Assembly: GCF_024168825.1 (NCBI RefSeq)
Contig: NZ_JALJWH010000001.1
Location: 3,410,001 to 3,474,000 of the forward strand
From: Paenarthrobacter sp. A20
GTDB lineage: Bacteria; Actinomycetota; Actinomycetes; Actinomycetales; Micrococcaceae
Direction: 5' to 3'
DNA length: 64,000 nucleotides
In this document: in pieces, positions 9,069 through 17,779 of the stretch
Numbering within the stretch: position 1 is the first letter of the stretch
Layout: every line of letters begins with the position of its first letter
Translations under genes and position numbers: made by a program
The notes under the pieces: model-generated
Seen by the model: the letters and a program-made list of their open reading frames with translations, nothing else
The model's database searches: none
What the model was told of the DNA's origin: nothing

Positions 9069-9080
9069 ATTGTCAACAAT
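9069..9080 (-). promoter_or_regulatory. GntR/FCD-type operator, copy 3 (ABC transporter promoter)
   Basis: Perfect palindrome ATTGTCAACAAT. Its bottom-strand TTGACA (9076 to 9071) points to the solute-binding lipoprotein gene 108 bases away. A candidate -10, TTGCAT, lies 17 bases further but is weak. Confidence 0.7.
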
Positions 9081-9139
9081 TGACGGAAACTTTTTTCAAC
9101 AATCGAGTGTATGAGAATCGTTCTAATCTGCGCATTCAA

Positions 9140-9173
9140 ACTGTTGACAATTGACAATCCAGCGGCCTAGAGT
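9140..9173 (+). promoter_or_regulatory. GntR/FCD-type operator copy 4 with promoter for the HAD-led operon
   Basis: ACTGTTGACAAT at 9140-9151 matches the palindrome except one base. The embedded TTGACA (9144-9149) is followed after 18 bases by TAGAGT (9168-9173), the best sigma70-like promoter of the four sites. An RNA starting near 9180 would have a leader of about 115 bases before the HAD gene. Confidence 0.7.
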
Positions 9174-9295
9174 CGAGACATCCGGCGACGATCTTTCGCT
9201 CGCCCAGCAGGATTTTTGCGGTTCATTTCGCTTCACCTGATACCCCAATAGTGCGGGGCCAGCCCGCTTCCATCTCCCCAAAAGAACGGAATCCC

Positions 9296-9970
9296 ATGGC
9301 AGACACCAACTTCCGGCCCAAGTACATCTCTTTTGATATCTACGGCACCCTGATCAACTTCGACATCGATCCCACCACCCGGCGGCTGCTCGATGGTCGT
9401 ATTTCCGAAGAGCAGTGGCCTGTGTTTAAGAAGCAGTTCCGCGGATACCGCTTCGACGAGGTGCTTGGCGATTACAAGCCTTACGAGGAGATCCTGCAGG
9501 ATTCCTTTGACCGGGTGTGCAAGCGATGGGGCATTGGGCCGACCGAGGGCGCCGGCGCAGAGTTCGCTGACGCTGTACGCGGCTGGGTTGCCCACGAGGA
9601 CGTGCCGGCCCCGCTCAAGGTCATGGGCGACAACTACCAGCTGGTGGCTCTGTCCAACGCGGACACCAGCTTCCTGGACATCAGCATCCCCAAGCTCGGC
9701 GCAGACTTCCACTCCGTCCTCACCGCCGAGCAAGCCCAGGCGTACAAGCCGCGCTACCAGGCCTTCGAGTACATGCTGGACACCCTGAACGCCAAGCCGG
9801 AGGACTTCCTGCACATCTCTTCCCACACGCGCTACGACATGCATCCCATGCACGACATGGGCTTCCGGAACCTCTGGATGCTGGACCGCGGCTATGACCC
9901 CATTGGCGACGGCTACGACCTCGACACCGCTAAATCCCTGGACGAGATCAACAAGCACCTCGGTCTCTAA
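9296..9970 (+). CDS. HAD-superfamily hydrolase, haloacid dehalogenase type II-like
   Basis: A 224-residue HAD protein. The nucleophile Asp is in ISFDIYGTL (about residue 14). Motif II is in VALSNADTSFL, and motif III Lys is in QAYKPRYQAFEYML. The DxYGT form and length resemble (S)-2-haloacid dehalogenases, yet many such proteins are phosphatases. The ATG at 9296 is preferred to an upstream in-frame start at 9251 because of conservation, although its ribosome site is weak. It is the first gene of the rightward operon under operator copy 4. Being next to flavin oxidases and dehydrogenases argues for a metabolic hydrolase or phosphatase step rather than dehalogenation; this is inference. Confidence 0.82.
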   Translation: MADTNFRPKYISFDIYGTLINFDIDPTTRRLLDGRISEEQWPVFKKQFRGYRFDEVLGDYKPYEEILQDSFDRVCKRWGIGPTEGAGAEFADAVRGWVAHEDVPAPLKVMGDNYQLVALSNADTSFLDISIPKLGADFHSVLTAEQAQAYKPRYQAFEYMLDTLNAKPEDFLHISSHTRYDMHPMHDMGFRNLWMLDRGYDPIGDGYDLDTAKSLDEINKHLGL

Positions 9971-9997
9971 ACCGACTACGAGGCGAAAGGCAAACCC

Positions 9998-11275
9998 GTG
10001 AAACTTGTTCCCTACTGGCTCGATACTGCTGAGCCATCCGGCGATTACCGCCGCACTCCGGTCCCGGAAAACGTTGATGTTGCGATCATTGGTGCCGGCT
10101 TTACCGGTCTATCCGCAGCACTTGAATTCGCCAAGCAAGGCGCCAGCGTGGCCGTTTTCGAGCGCCATACCGTTGGTTGGGGCGCGTCGGGCCGTAATGG
10201 GGGCATGGCTACCACTGGCTTGGCCATTGGCTTCAGCACGGCAGTCAAACGGTACGGGGCCCCACGAGCCGTTGAGATGTTCAGGGAATACAACGACGCC
10301 ATCGAAACCATCGAGAAGCTGGTGCACGACAACGGCATCGACTGCGACTACAAACGTTTCGGCAAACTCTCCCTCGCGTTCCACAAGTCACACTACGACG
10401 GCTTCCTGAAGTCCCAGGAGCTGCTCGCCAACCTTGTGGATCACCACGTAAATGTCATCCCTAAGTCCGAGATCCACAGCGAAATCGGAACAGACTTTTA
10501 CCAGGGTGCAATGATGGACCCCCTGGGGGCGGGCCTGCACGTGGGGAAGTTCGTTCACGGGCTGGCAAAAGTGGCCGCTGACCATGGAGCTGACATCTGC
10601 GAGAACGCAAGCGTCACTGAGCTGAAGAAGGTTTCGGGCACCGTGCATGACGTCCACACCACCCGGGGAATAACCCGGGCCAAACAGGTCCTGGTTGCCA
10701 CCAGCGGCTACACCGGCAACGTCACTCCCTGGCTTCAGCGCCGCGTGATTCCGGTGGGCAGCTTCATCATCGTCACCGAACCCTTGCCCGAAGAAGTGGT
10801 GAATCGAATTCTCCCGAACAGGCGACAGGCTTCGGACAGCAAGATGCTGACGTACTACTTCCGGATTACCCCTGACAACCGGCTGCTCTTCGGTGGCCGG
10901 GCGCGGTTCGCCATGTCCAATCCGGAATCGGATGTCAAGAGTGGCGAGATCCTGCATAGCGCCATGACTGAGCTCTTCCCATACCTGTCCAACGCCAAGG
11001 TGGATTACATCTGGGGTGGCCTGGTGGACCTGTCCATGGACCAGATGGTGCACGCCGGCGTTCATGACGGACTGTTTTACTCGCTCTGCTACAGCGGCCA
11101 TGGTGTACAGATGGCCGCACACATGGGCAAGAGGATGGCCCACTACATGGCAGGGGACAAGCAGGCGAATGTGTGGGAAGACCTGAAGAACCCGCCAGTG
11201 CCGGGCCACTTCGGCCCGCCGTGGTTCCTGCCCTTCATCGGCGCAGCGGCAAAAGTCATCGACCGGATCAAGTAG
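9998..11275 (+). CDS. FAD-dependent oxidoreductase, gamma-glutamylputrescine oxidase (PuuB)-like
   Basis: A 425-residue DAO-family flavoenzyme. The GTG start at 9998 has AAAGG seven bases upstream. The Rossmann motif is VAIIGAGFTGLSAALEFA (about 28-45), with the ribose-binding Glu55 ending VAVFE. GWGASGRNGGMA is typical of PuuB/glycine oxidase relatives. The C-terminal flavin contact is YSLCYSGHGVQMAAHMGK. Relatives oxidise secondary amines such as gamma-glutamylputrescine to an aldehyde. It is followed 15 bases later by an aldehyde dehydrogenase gene, as expected for an amine-to-acid route. No glutamylpolyamine synthetase lies in the window, so the exact substrate stays open. Confidence 0.85.
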   Translation: MKLVPYWLDTAEPSGDYRRTPVPENVDVAIIGAGFTGLSAALEFAKQGASVAVFERHTVGWGASGRNGGMATTGLAIGFSTAVKRYGAPRAVEMFREYNDAIETIEKLVHDNGIDCDYKRFGKLSLAFHKSHYDGFLKSQELLANLVDHHVNVIPKSEIHSEIGTDFYQGAMMDPLGAGLHVGKFVHGLAKVAADHGADICENASVTELKKVSGTVHDVHTTRGITRAKQVLVATSGYTGNVTPWLQRRVIPVGSFIIVTEPLPEEVVNRILPNRRQASDSKMLTYYFRITPDNRLLFGGRARFAMSNPESDVKSGEILHSAMTELFPYLSNAKVDYIWGGLVDLSMDQMVHAGVHDGLFYSLCYSGHGVQMAAHMGKRMAHYMAGDKQANVWEDLKNPPVPGHFGPPWFLPFIGAAAKVIDRIK

Positions 11276-11290
11276 CAGGAAAAGGTTTCC

Positions 11291-12841
11291 ATGAGTTCAT
11301 CAACCAAAGACGCTGCAGCGCGCCCAAAATCAGGGCAGGAGACTGCCTACAGGCGGGCAAGTATTGCCGCCCTGCCTGGCGGTGCCTTCCTGGAAGGCCG
11401 TTGGGAAACGGTTGACAGGATCCTTGAAGTCCGGGATCCCGAAGACGGCGTCCTGCTGGGCGCTGTGTGTTCTTCTTCCCCTCAGGATGTGCGCCGTGCG
11501 GTTGCCTTCATTCATCGCCACCTCCAGGAAGATGATTGGGTTCTCCGGGACCGCCGGGAGGCCCTGGAACGTGCTGCACTGCTGCTTACGGGCCAGAGCG
11601 TGCGGTTCGCGGAGATCATCGCCGCAGAAAGCAGCAAGACCATCAACGAGGCTGAGCGTGAAGTGCGCCGGTGCATAGAGACGTTGCGACTATCCGCTGC
11701 GGCGTCCAGCGAACTCGTCGGAGAGACGCTCGCGTTTGAAGACAGTATCGTCGGGGCGAATAAGATCGGCTGGTACAACCGCAAGCCAGTGGGAATCATC
11801 GCGGCCATCACCCCCTTCAATGATCCGCTCAATCTCGTGGCACACAAGCTGGGCCCGGCACTGATCGGGGGCAACGGCGTCGTGCTTAAACCCTCAGGCC
11901 GAACGCCACTCACCGGCCTTGCCCTGATCCAACTGTTGTTGGAAGCGGGCGTCCCCGCAGGTCGCCTTGCCGCAATCGTCTCGGGGCCGGGCGTCTCAGA
12001 AGCGATCGTGACCGACCCTCAGGTGGACCTCATCTCTTTCACGGGTGGACCGAAGACTGCCTACCGTATCGCTGCCGCCGCGGGAGCAAAGAAGATCCTT
12101 TCCGAGCTCGGCGGCAACAATGCAACGATCGTCTGCGCGGACGCAGACGCAAACGCCGCTGCCGAGGCGGTAGTGGCCGGCGCTTTCGGAGTGGCAGGCC
12201 AAAACTGCCTGTCCGTGCAACGGGTCTACGTTCACATCTCCCTGTTCGATCAAGTCCTTGAAAAGGTGGTCGCTGGAACCCGGACGCTTCGTGTCGGGGC
12301 TAAGTTCGATCGCGCCACGGACGTCGGGCCGATGATCACTGAAGCCGAGGCCCGCCGGGTGGAGGAATGGGTGGAGAAGGCCAAAAGCGCTGGCGGAACG
12401 GTCCATGTGGGTGGCCAGCGACACGGCGCGTTCTACCAGCCAACAGTGCTCACGGACGTGCCCCCAGACGCCCTGGTCATCCGCGAGGAAGTGTTTGGCC
12501 CCGTGGTCAGTATCTTGCCGTTCATCCAGATCGCCGATGCCATCCGTGCCGCCAACGACTCCGATTACGGGCTCCAAGCCGGCGTATTCACGGAGTCGAT
12601 CGAGCTGGCCCTGGCCATAGCCGACAAGTTGCACGTGGGTGCCGTGGTGATCAACGAGACCAGCGATGTACGGATTGACTCAATGCCCTTCGGCGGCTTC
12701 AAGAAATCCGGGGTGGGCCGCGAAGGCGTCAAACACGCGGTACGCGAGATGACCGAACCCAAAAGCACCATCATCAAATTGGCCGAACCCGCCACCCGCT
12801 GGCAGCAACTCAATGCCACCTCAGAACGGAATGCATCATGA
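11291..12841 (+). CDS. Aldehyde dehydrogenase family protein
   Basis: A 516-residue NAD(P)-dependent aldehyde dehydrogenase. Active-site residues are visible: Asn177 in TPFNDPLN, Glu272 in LSELGGNNA and Cys306 in GQNCLSVQRV. The divergent Asn region (FNDPLN rather than WNFP) places it with the phosphonoacetaldehyde/lactaldehyde/glyceraldehyde-type group rather than betaine aldehyde enzymes. AGGAAAAGG precedes the ATG. It overlaps the next gene by ATGA, so translation is coupled. It likely oxidises the aldehyde released by the upstream flavin oxidase. Confidence 0.88.
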   Translation: MSSSTKDAAARPKSGQETAYRRASIAALPGGAFLEGRWETVDRILEVRDPEDGVLLGAVCSSSPQDVRRAVAFIHRHLQEDDWVLRDRREALERAALLLTGQSVRFAEIIAAESSKTINEAEREVRRCIETLRLSAAASSELVGETLAFEDSIVGANKIGWYNRKPVGIIAAITPFNDPLNLVAHKLGPALIGGNGVVLKPSGRTPLTGLALIQLLLEAGVPAGRLAAIVSGPGVSEAIVTDPQVDLISFTGGPKTAYRIAAAAGAKKILSELGGNNATIVCADADANAAAEAVVAGAFGVAGQNCLSVQRVYVHISLFDQVLEKVVAGTRTLRVGAKFDRATDVGPMITEAEARRVEEWVEKAKSAGGTVHVGGQRHGAFYQPTVLTDVPPDALVIREEVFGPVVSILPFIQIADAIRAANDSDYGLQAGVFTESIELALAIADKLHVGAVVINETSDVRIDSMPFGGFKKSGVGREGVKHAVREMTEPKSTIIKLAEPATRWQQLNATSERNAS

Positions 12842-13950
12842 CGACCCATAAGATCGCAGTTATCGCGGGCGACGGAATCGGAAAAGAAGTTGTTCCCGCA
12901 GCCATTGAATGCCTCGAACGGATCGCGCAGCTCCACTCCATCAACCTTGAGTTCACCCACTTCGGCTGGGGCTCGGACTACTACGGCGAGCACGGGCGAA
13001 TGATGCCCAATGACGGGCTGGAACAGCTGTCGCAGCATGACGCGATCTTCCTGGGCGCCGTCGGCTCACCGGAAGTTCCGGACGCTGAATCCTTGTGGGG
13101 CCTGTTGATTCCCATTCGCCGCGAATTCCAGCAATACATCAACCTCCGCCCGGTGAAAACGCTCGACGGCGTGAAGTCACCCCTGGCAAACAAGGAACCG
13201 ATAGATATCCTCATCGTGCGTGAAAACAACGAAGGGGAGTACTCGGAGGTCGGCGGCCGCGCCTATCGCGGGTTGCCCCATGAGACAGCCGTCCAAGAAA
13301 CCATCTTCACCCGTCTGGGAGTATCGCGTGCCGCACACTACGCAGCATCGTTGGCATCAACCCGGAAGGGTCACCTGACCTCGGCCACCAAGAGCAACGG
13401 CATCATCCACACCATGCCGTTCTGGGACGAAGTAGTGGAAGAAACCACCCGCCTGTACCCTCACGTGACGCTCTCGAGCGAACTGGTGGACGCGCTGGCT
13501 GCCCACTTGGTTTTGAAACCCTGGACCTTCGACGTCATTGTCGCCTCCAACCTGCTGGGCGACATCCTCTCCGACCTCGGCAGCTCCGTTACCGGTTCCA
13601 TCGGCGTAGCCCCCAGCGCCAACCTGAACCCGGAAGGTGACTTCCCGTCCCTCTTCGAACCCGTCCACGGATCAGCCCCGGACATCGCAGGCAAAGGACT
13701 GGCCAACCCGGTAGGCCAGATCTGGTCCGGAGCAATGATGCTCCAGCACCTGGGCCACCCGGAAGCTGCCGAGCACCTGCAGCTGGCCTTCGAATCAGTG
13801 CTGCGCGAGGGCCTGGGCACCCGCGACGTCGGAGGACCCTCGTCGACCTCGGAATTCACTGCCGCCGTGCTGGCTGCCATCGATGTCTTGAGGGCTGTTG
13901 TCTCGCTGGATGCGAGCCCGGCCGGAAAGCCGGCAACGGCGTCGTCATGA
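12838..13950 (+). CDS. Tartrate / D-malate type oxidative decarboxylating dehydrogenase
   Basis: A 370-residue member of the isocitrate/isopropylmalate dehydrogenase family. It follows the DmlA/TtuC subgroup closely: IAVIAGDGIGKEV at the N-terminus, FGWGSDYYGEHGRMMP, INLRPVKTL, IVRENNEGEYSEVGGR, catalytic Lys in TSATKSNGI, metal Asp in VVASNLLGDILSDLG, and the cofactor loop FEPVHGSAPDIAGKG. The subgroup oxidises and decarboxylates D-malate, tartrate or related 2-hydroxyacids with NAD+ and a divalent metal. Both gene ends overlap neighbours by ATGA. In this operon it could handle the hydroxy-dicarboxylate end of the pathway. Confidence 0.88.
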   Translation: MTTHKIAVIAGDGIGKEVVPAAIECLERIAQLHSINLEFTHFGWGSDYYGEHGRMMPNDGLEQLSQHDAIFLGAVGSPEVPDAESLWGLLIPIRREFQQYINLRPVKTLDGVKSPLANKEPIDILIVRENNEGEYSEVGGRAYRGLPHETAVQETIFTRLGVSRAAHYAASLASTRKGHLTSATKSNGIIHTMPFWDEVVEETTRLYPHVTLSSELVDALAAHLVLKPWTFDVIVASNLLGDILSDLGSSVTGSIGVAPSANLNPEGDFPSLFEPVHGSAPDIAGKGLANPVGQIWSGAMMLQHLGHPEAAEHLQLAFESVLREGLGTRDVGGPSSTSEFTAAVLAAIDVLRAVVSLDASPAGKPATASS

Positions 13951-14927
13951 CGATAGCCGAACGCAAGCGGCCGGTTGTCGCACTCCTGTATCGGGAGGCT
14001 CTGCCGCCCGGATTGGACGAGATCGAGGAATTGGCTGACGTGCGCCTGACCACGGCAGACGGCCTCGCTGAAGCAATGGACGGTGCGGATGTGCTGTACC
14101 AATGGCATTCCTTCTCGCCTGCACTGCGTGAGAACTGGGCTGCGGCCTCATCACTGAAATGGGTCCACGTTTCAGCGGCCGGCGTCAGCCAACTCCTCTT
14201 CGATGATCTGATTAACAGCGACGTTGTATACACGAACTCGCGTGGTGTCCTGAGCCGTTCAATCGCCGAATTTACGCTTGGATTTGTCTTGGACATCGCC
14301 AAGGATTCCCAGGACTCGCTGAGGCTCCAGCAGGCCCGGCGTTGGAAGCACCGGGTCACCCGGAAGATCCAAGGCCAGCGGGTGCTGGTGGTCGGGACAG
14401 GGTCAATCGGACAGGAGATCGCGGCCCTGTTCCGTGCCGTGGGCCTGCGCGTCAGCGGTGCCGGACGCAGCAGCCGACCAGGGGATGAGTACTTTGATGA
14501 GATCCACTCCTCCCGGGATCTGGCCGTGATTGTCCGCGACTTTGACTACGTTGTACTGGCCGCACCGCTGACCGAAGACACCAAGTATTTGGTGGACGCC
14601 AACGTCCTTTCCGCCATGAAGCCCACAGCACATCTCATCAATGTGGGGCGCGGAGAGTTGGTTCAGACTGATGCCCTGGTGGACGCACTGCGCTCGGGAT
14701 CCATTGCCGGGGCCGCGCTCGACGTGGTGCACCCGGAACCACTGCCGCCTGAACACCCGCTATGGAGCATGAACAATGTCATCCTCACTCCACACATGAG
14801 CGGCGACACCGAGGACTACCTCGACGATCTTGGGAAGCTGTTCGTCGAAAACCTCTGGCGGTTCAGCCGGGGAGAACCACTGCAGAACGTTGTGGACAAA
14901 AAACTCGGGTTCGTTCCCGTTCCCTGA
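13947..14927 (+). CDS. D-isomer specific 2-hydroxyacid dehydrogenase
   Basis: A 326-residue NAD(P)-dependent oxidoreductase. The Rossmann motif is VLVVGTGSIGQEIA. It has INVGRGELV, ALDVVHPEPLP and the His of ILTPHMSGDTEDY, a general acid/base position of this family. The hydrophobic patch KWVHVSAAGV lies near residue 72. It overlaps the preceding gene by ATGA and ends the tightly coupled block that began with the HAD gene. The family reduces 2-ketoacids or oxidises D-2-hydroxyacids. Specificity is not readable, but it resembles glyoxylate/hydroxypyruvate reductase-like members. Confidence 0.87.
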   Translation: MTIAERKRPVVALLYREALPPGLDEIEELADVRLTTADGLAEAMDGADVLYQWHSFSPALRENWAAASSLKWVHVSAAGVSQLLFDDLINSDVVYTNSRGVLSRSIAEFTLGFVLDIAKDSQDSLRLQQARRWKHRVTRKIQGQRVLVVGTGSIGQEIAALFRAVGLRVSGAGRSSRPGDEYFDEIHSSRDLAVIVRDFDYVVLAAPLTEDTKYLVDANVLSAMKPTAHLINVGRGELVQTDALVDALRSGSIAGAALDVVHPEPLPPEHPLWSMNNVILTPHMSGDTEDYLDDLGKLFVENLWRFSRGEPLQNVVDKKLGFVPVP

Positions 14928-14971
14928 TTCCTCCTTACCTCTACCTATTCAGCTTCCAAAGGGACTTTGCC

Positions 14972-16483
14972 ATGAGCACTTAAACGTTGACGCTCACCAT
15001 CAACCACTTCATCAACGGCGCCGAGTCCGCAGGCGAGGGGACCAGTACCCGGCCGGTGTACAACCCGGCGACCGGCCAGATCTCCGCTGAACTGCGTCTG
15101 GCCAACGAGGCAGACCTGAACACCACCGTTGCTGCTGCGAAGAAGGCTGCCGGGTCGTGGGGCGATATTTCCCTGGCCAAGCGCACCGCGGTGTTGTTCA
15201 AGTTCCGTGAACTCGTCGCAGCGCACGTGGACGAACTCGCCGAGCTGATCACCGCCGAGCACGGCAAGGTCCTTTCCGACGCGAAGGGTGAGATCGGCCG
15301 TGGCCTGGAAGTCATCGAGTTCGCCTGTGGCATCCCGCAGCTGCTCAAGGGCGACTACTCCGACCAGGTCTCCACCGGCATTGACGTCTTCTCCTTCCGC
15401 GAACCGCTGGGCGTGGTGGCAGGTATCACGCCGTTCAACTTCCCGGTCATGGTGCCGTTGTGGATGGCCCCGATGGCCATCGCCACCGGCAACGCGTTCA
15501 TCCTCAAGCCTTCCGAGCGTGACCCGTCCGCCTCGATGCTGCTGGCCCAGCTGTGGAAGCGGGCCGGCCTGCCCGATGGCGTGTTCCAGGTCCTGCACGG
15601 CGGCAAGGAAACAGTCGATGGGCTGCTGACCCACCCGGACGTGGACGGGATTAGCTTTGTCGGGTCCACTCCGATCGCCCAGTATGTCCATGAGACCGCC
15701 ACCAAGCACGGCAAAAGGGTCCAGGCCTTGGGTGGGGCGAAGAACCACGCCATCGTGATGCCCGACGCGGACCTGGACAACGCCGCCGACCACCTCGCTG
15801 CTGCTGCTTTCGGTTCCGCGGGGGAGCGCTGCATGGCCATCTCTGTGGCCGTTGCTGTGGGGGACGCTGCGGATCTGATCGTGAAGAAGGTCGAGGAACG
15901 CGCCCTGGCCGTGAAGGTCAAGAACGGCACCGAGCCCGACGCCGAGATGGGCCCAGTCATCACCCCGGCCTCCAAGGAACGCATCGTCAAGATCGTCACC
16001 GAAGCCGAAACCGCCGGCGCCGCGATGGTGGTGGACGGCCGCGACCTGGTGGTCCCCGGCCACGAAGACGGTTTCTGGGTTGGGCCTACCGTGATCGACC
16101 ACGTCACGGCCGAAATGACCGCGTACACCGAGGAAATCTTCGGCCCGGTCCTGGTGGTGGTCCGTGTCGCGGACTTGGACGAAGGCATCCGACTGATCAA
16201 CTCAAACCCGTACGGCAACGGGACGGCGATCTTCACCTCCTCGGGTGCGAACGCCCGCAAGTTCCAGCGCTCCGTGACCGTAGGCATGGTCGGCATCAAC
16301 GTGCCGCTGCCCGTCCCCGTGGCCTACCACTCCTTCGGTGGCTGGAAGAACTCCCTCTTCGGCGACAAACACATCTACGGCCCCGAAGGCGTCTCCTTCT
16401 ACACCCGCGGCAAAGTCATCACCTCCCGCTGGCCCGAACCCACCCACGCCTCCGGCGCCTCCTACAACTTCCCCTCCAACTAA
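14972..16483 (+). CDS. mmsA: CoA-acylating methylmalonate/malonate-semialdehyde dehydrogenase, with early in-frame stop
   Basis: From TTG at 14987 the protein is 498 residues and matches MmsA/IolA enzymes. Cys282 lies in GSAGERCMA, and [15 protein letters not shown] has no Glu general base, as expected for CoA-acylating members. These convert malonate or methylmalonate semialdehyde to acetyl- or propionyl-CoA. The best start, ATG at 14972 with AAAGGG upstream, is followed in the same frame by AGC ACT TAA, so a stop codon is codon 4. Translation must restart at TTG 14987, four bases after the stop, or a sense codon was lost by one substitution or a sequencing error. The gene follows the hydroxyacid dehydrogenase by 44 bases and would finish beta-alanine- or branched-type semialdehydes. 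Confidence 0.85.
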
Positions 16484-16571
16484 TCCCCACCTCCACCCTC
16501 GCCTCGCAAGCTCGGCCAGGGAGCCCGGGCGGCGTGTGCCCAGCCCCGAAGACACGGAAAGACCCAGTGGT

Positions 16572-17615
16572 ATGCCAATCAACGCCAAGGCCTATGTCGT
16601 TTCCTCTCCAACATCGGACCTTGGGCCTGGCGCCGTGGAACGACGGGATCCCGGTGACTTCGATGTGCTGATCGCCATCAGGTTCACCGGGATCTGCCAT
16701 TCCGACATCCACGCTGCACGCGGCGACTGGGCAGGAGTTAAGTACCCTCTTGTGGTTGGTCACGAGATCACCGGCGTGGTGCAAGCTACCGGCCGAAAGG
16801 TCACCAGTCACTCAGTGGGGGACCGGGTTGGGGTAGGTTGCTTTGTTGATTCCTGCAGGGAATGCGCCAACTGCCGTGAAGAGGGGCAACAGTACTGTCT
16901 GCAGGGGGCAACGAGCACCTACAACTCGTTTGGCCGGGACGGCCTTCCAACTGCCGGAGGTTACAGCACAAGCATCGTGGTGGACGAGAACTACGTCCTG
17001 AGCATCCCCGACGGCATTTCCCTCGAAGCCGCGGCGCCCCTGATGTGTGCGGGCATCACCATGTACTCGCCGCTGCGTCAATGGCGGGCAGGGCCAAGGA
17101 AACGCGTGGCCATCATCGGTATGGGCGGACTTGGCCACATCGGCGTCAAGATCGCTTCTGCGATGGGAGCCGAAGTGACAGTCCTCAGCCAATCATTGAA
17201 GAAGCAGGAGGACGCCCTCCGGCACGGCGCACATCGCTACTACGCAACGTCCGAAGCCACAACCTTCGAATATTTGAAGGGCCAGTTGGACCTGATCATC
17301 AACACCGTCTCTGCGGACATCGACATGGATGCTTACCTGTCCTTACTCTCCATGGGCGGCACCATGGTCCTTGTGGGCCTTCCCTCGAAACCATTGAGCC
17401 AGCGTGCGTGGTCCCTCATTGGAATGCGACGAAACCTCACGGGTTCCAAAATGGGTGGCATCCGCCAAACCCAGGAAATGCTGGAGTTCTGTGCGGCCAA
17501 CGGGCTCGGAGCGGAGGTGGAAGTCATTCCGGCGCACCAGATTAACCAAGCCTTCGAGCGGGTAATGGCGAGCGATGTCCGATACCGGTTCGTCATCGAC
17601 GCCGACACCTTCTAA
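16572..17615 (+). CDS. Zinc-dependent alcohol dehydrogenase
   Basis: A 347-residue medium-chain dehydrogenase of the CAD/YahK-AdhC type. Catalytic zinc ligands are Cys42 (GICHSD) and His64-Glu65 (GHEITG). The structural zinc Cys residues are 95, 98, 101 and 109 (CRECANC...C). The NAD(P) motif is [15 protein letters not shown]. The ATG at 16572 has GGAAAG about 12 bases upstream; a longer in-frame extension overlaps the previous gene and is rejected. It is the last gene of the rightward catabolic run, 88 bases after the semialdehyde dehydrogenase, and may interconvert an aldehyde and alcohol of that pathway. Confidence 0.88.
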   Translation: MPINAKAYVVSSPTSDLGPGAVERRDPGDFDVLIAIRFTGICHSDIHAARGDWAGVKYPLVVGHEITGVVQATGRKVTSHSVGDRVGVGCFVDSCRECANCREEGQQYCLQGATSTYNSFGRDGLPTAGGYSTSIVVDENYVLSIPDGISLEAAAPLMCAGITMYSPLRQWRAGPRKRVAIIGMGGLGHIGVKIASAMGAEVTVLSQSLKKQEDALRHGAHRYYATSEATTFEYLKGQLDLIINTVSADIDMDAYLSLLSMGGTMVLVGLPSKPLSQRAWSLIGMRRNLTGSKMGGIRQTQEMLEFCAANGLGAEVEVIPAHQINQAFERVMASDVRYRFVIDADTF

Positions 17616-17701
17616 AACACTGCCCGTGGGCTCGAACACACTGTTACGCGGGACCGGGAGTGTTGTTACGTCGGCCCGCTAGCGTTATTTCCCGCAGGTG
17701 G

Positions 17702-17720
17702 CTAGGTAAGGCTAACCTAA
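17702..17720. promoter_or_regulatory. DtxR/IdeR-type iron box
   Basis: The 19-base site CTAGGTAAGGCTAACCTAA matches the consensus TTAGGTTAGGCTAACCTAA at 17 of 19 positions and is near-palindromic. It lies 60 bases before the TTG start of the ABC binding protein, in the promoter position. DtxR/IdeR bound to Fe2+ represses iron-acquisition genes from such sites in Actinobacteria, so this transporter is probably switched on in iron starvation. Confidence 0.8.
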
Positions 17721-17779
17721 ATATTCTTCACTCTCTCCCATGCCCCTCCCGTTCGGGCATAAACAGCAGGCGGTTCCCT

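Larger units (their letters stand above)
8962..9295. promoter_or_regulatory. Divergent regulatory region with two GntR operators
   Basis: A 334-base gene-free stretch between the leftward transporter operon and the rightward HAD-led operon. It holds operator copies 3 (9069-9080) and 4 (9140-9151), whose centres are 71 bases apart, close to seven helical turns. There are also half-site-like TTCAACAAT (9095-9103) and TTGACAAT (9151-9158). Two divergent promoters with built-in operators and near-integral spacing would permit simultaneous repression, possibly with looping. Confidence 0.65.

Noticed and set aside
14945-16102. Long leftward open frame across the semialdehyde dehydrogenase
   Set aside because: His/Gly/Asp-rich shadow frame; the opposite strand is the real enzyme.
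17660-17779. Upstream GTG start of the iron-regulated binding protein
   Set aside because: It would place the iron box inside the coding region and add a Ser/Arg-rich segment before the signal peptide; the TTG at 17780 has a ribosome site.
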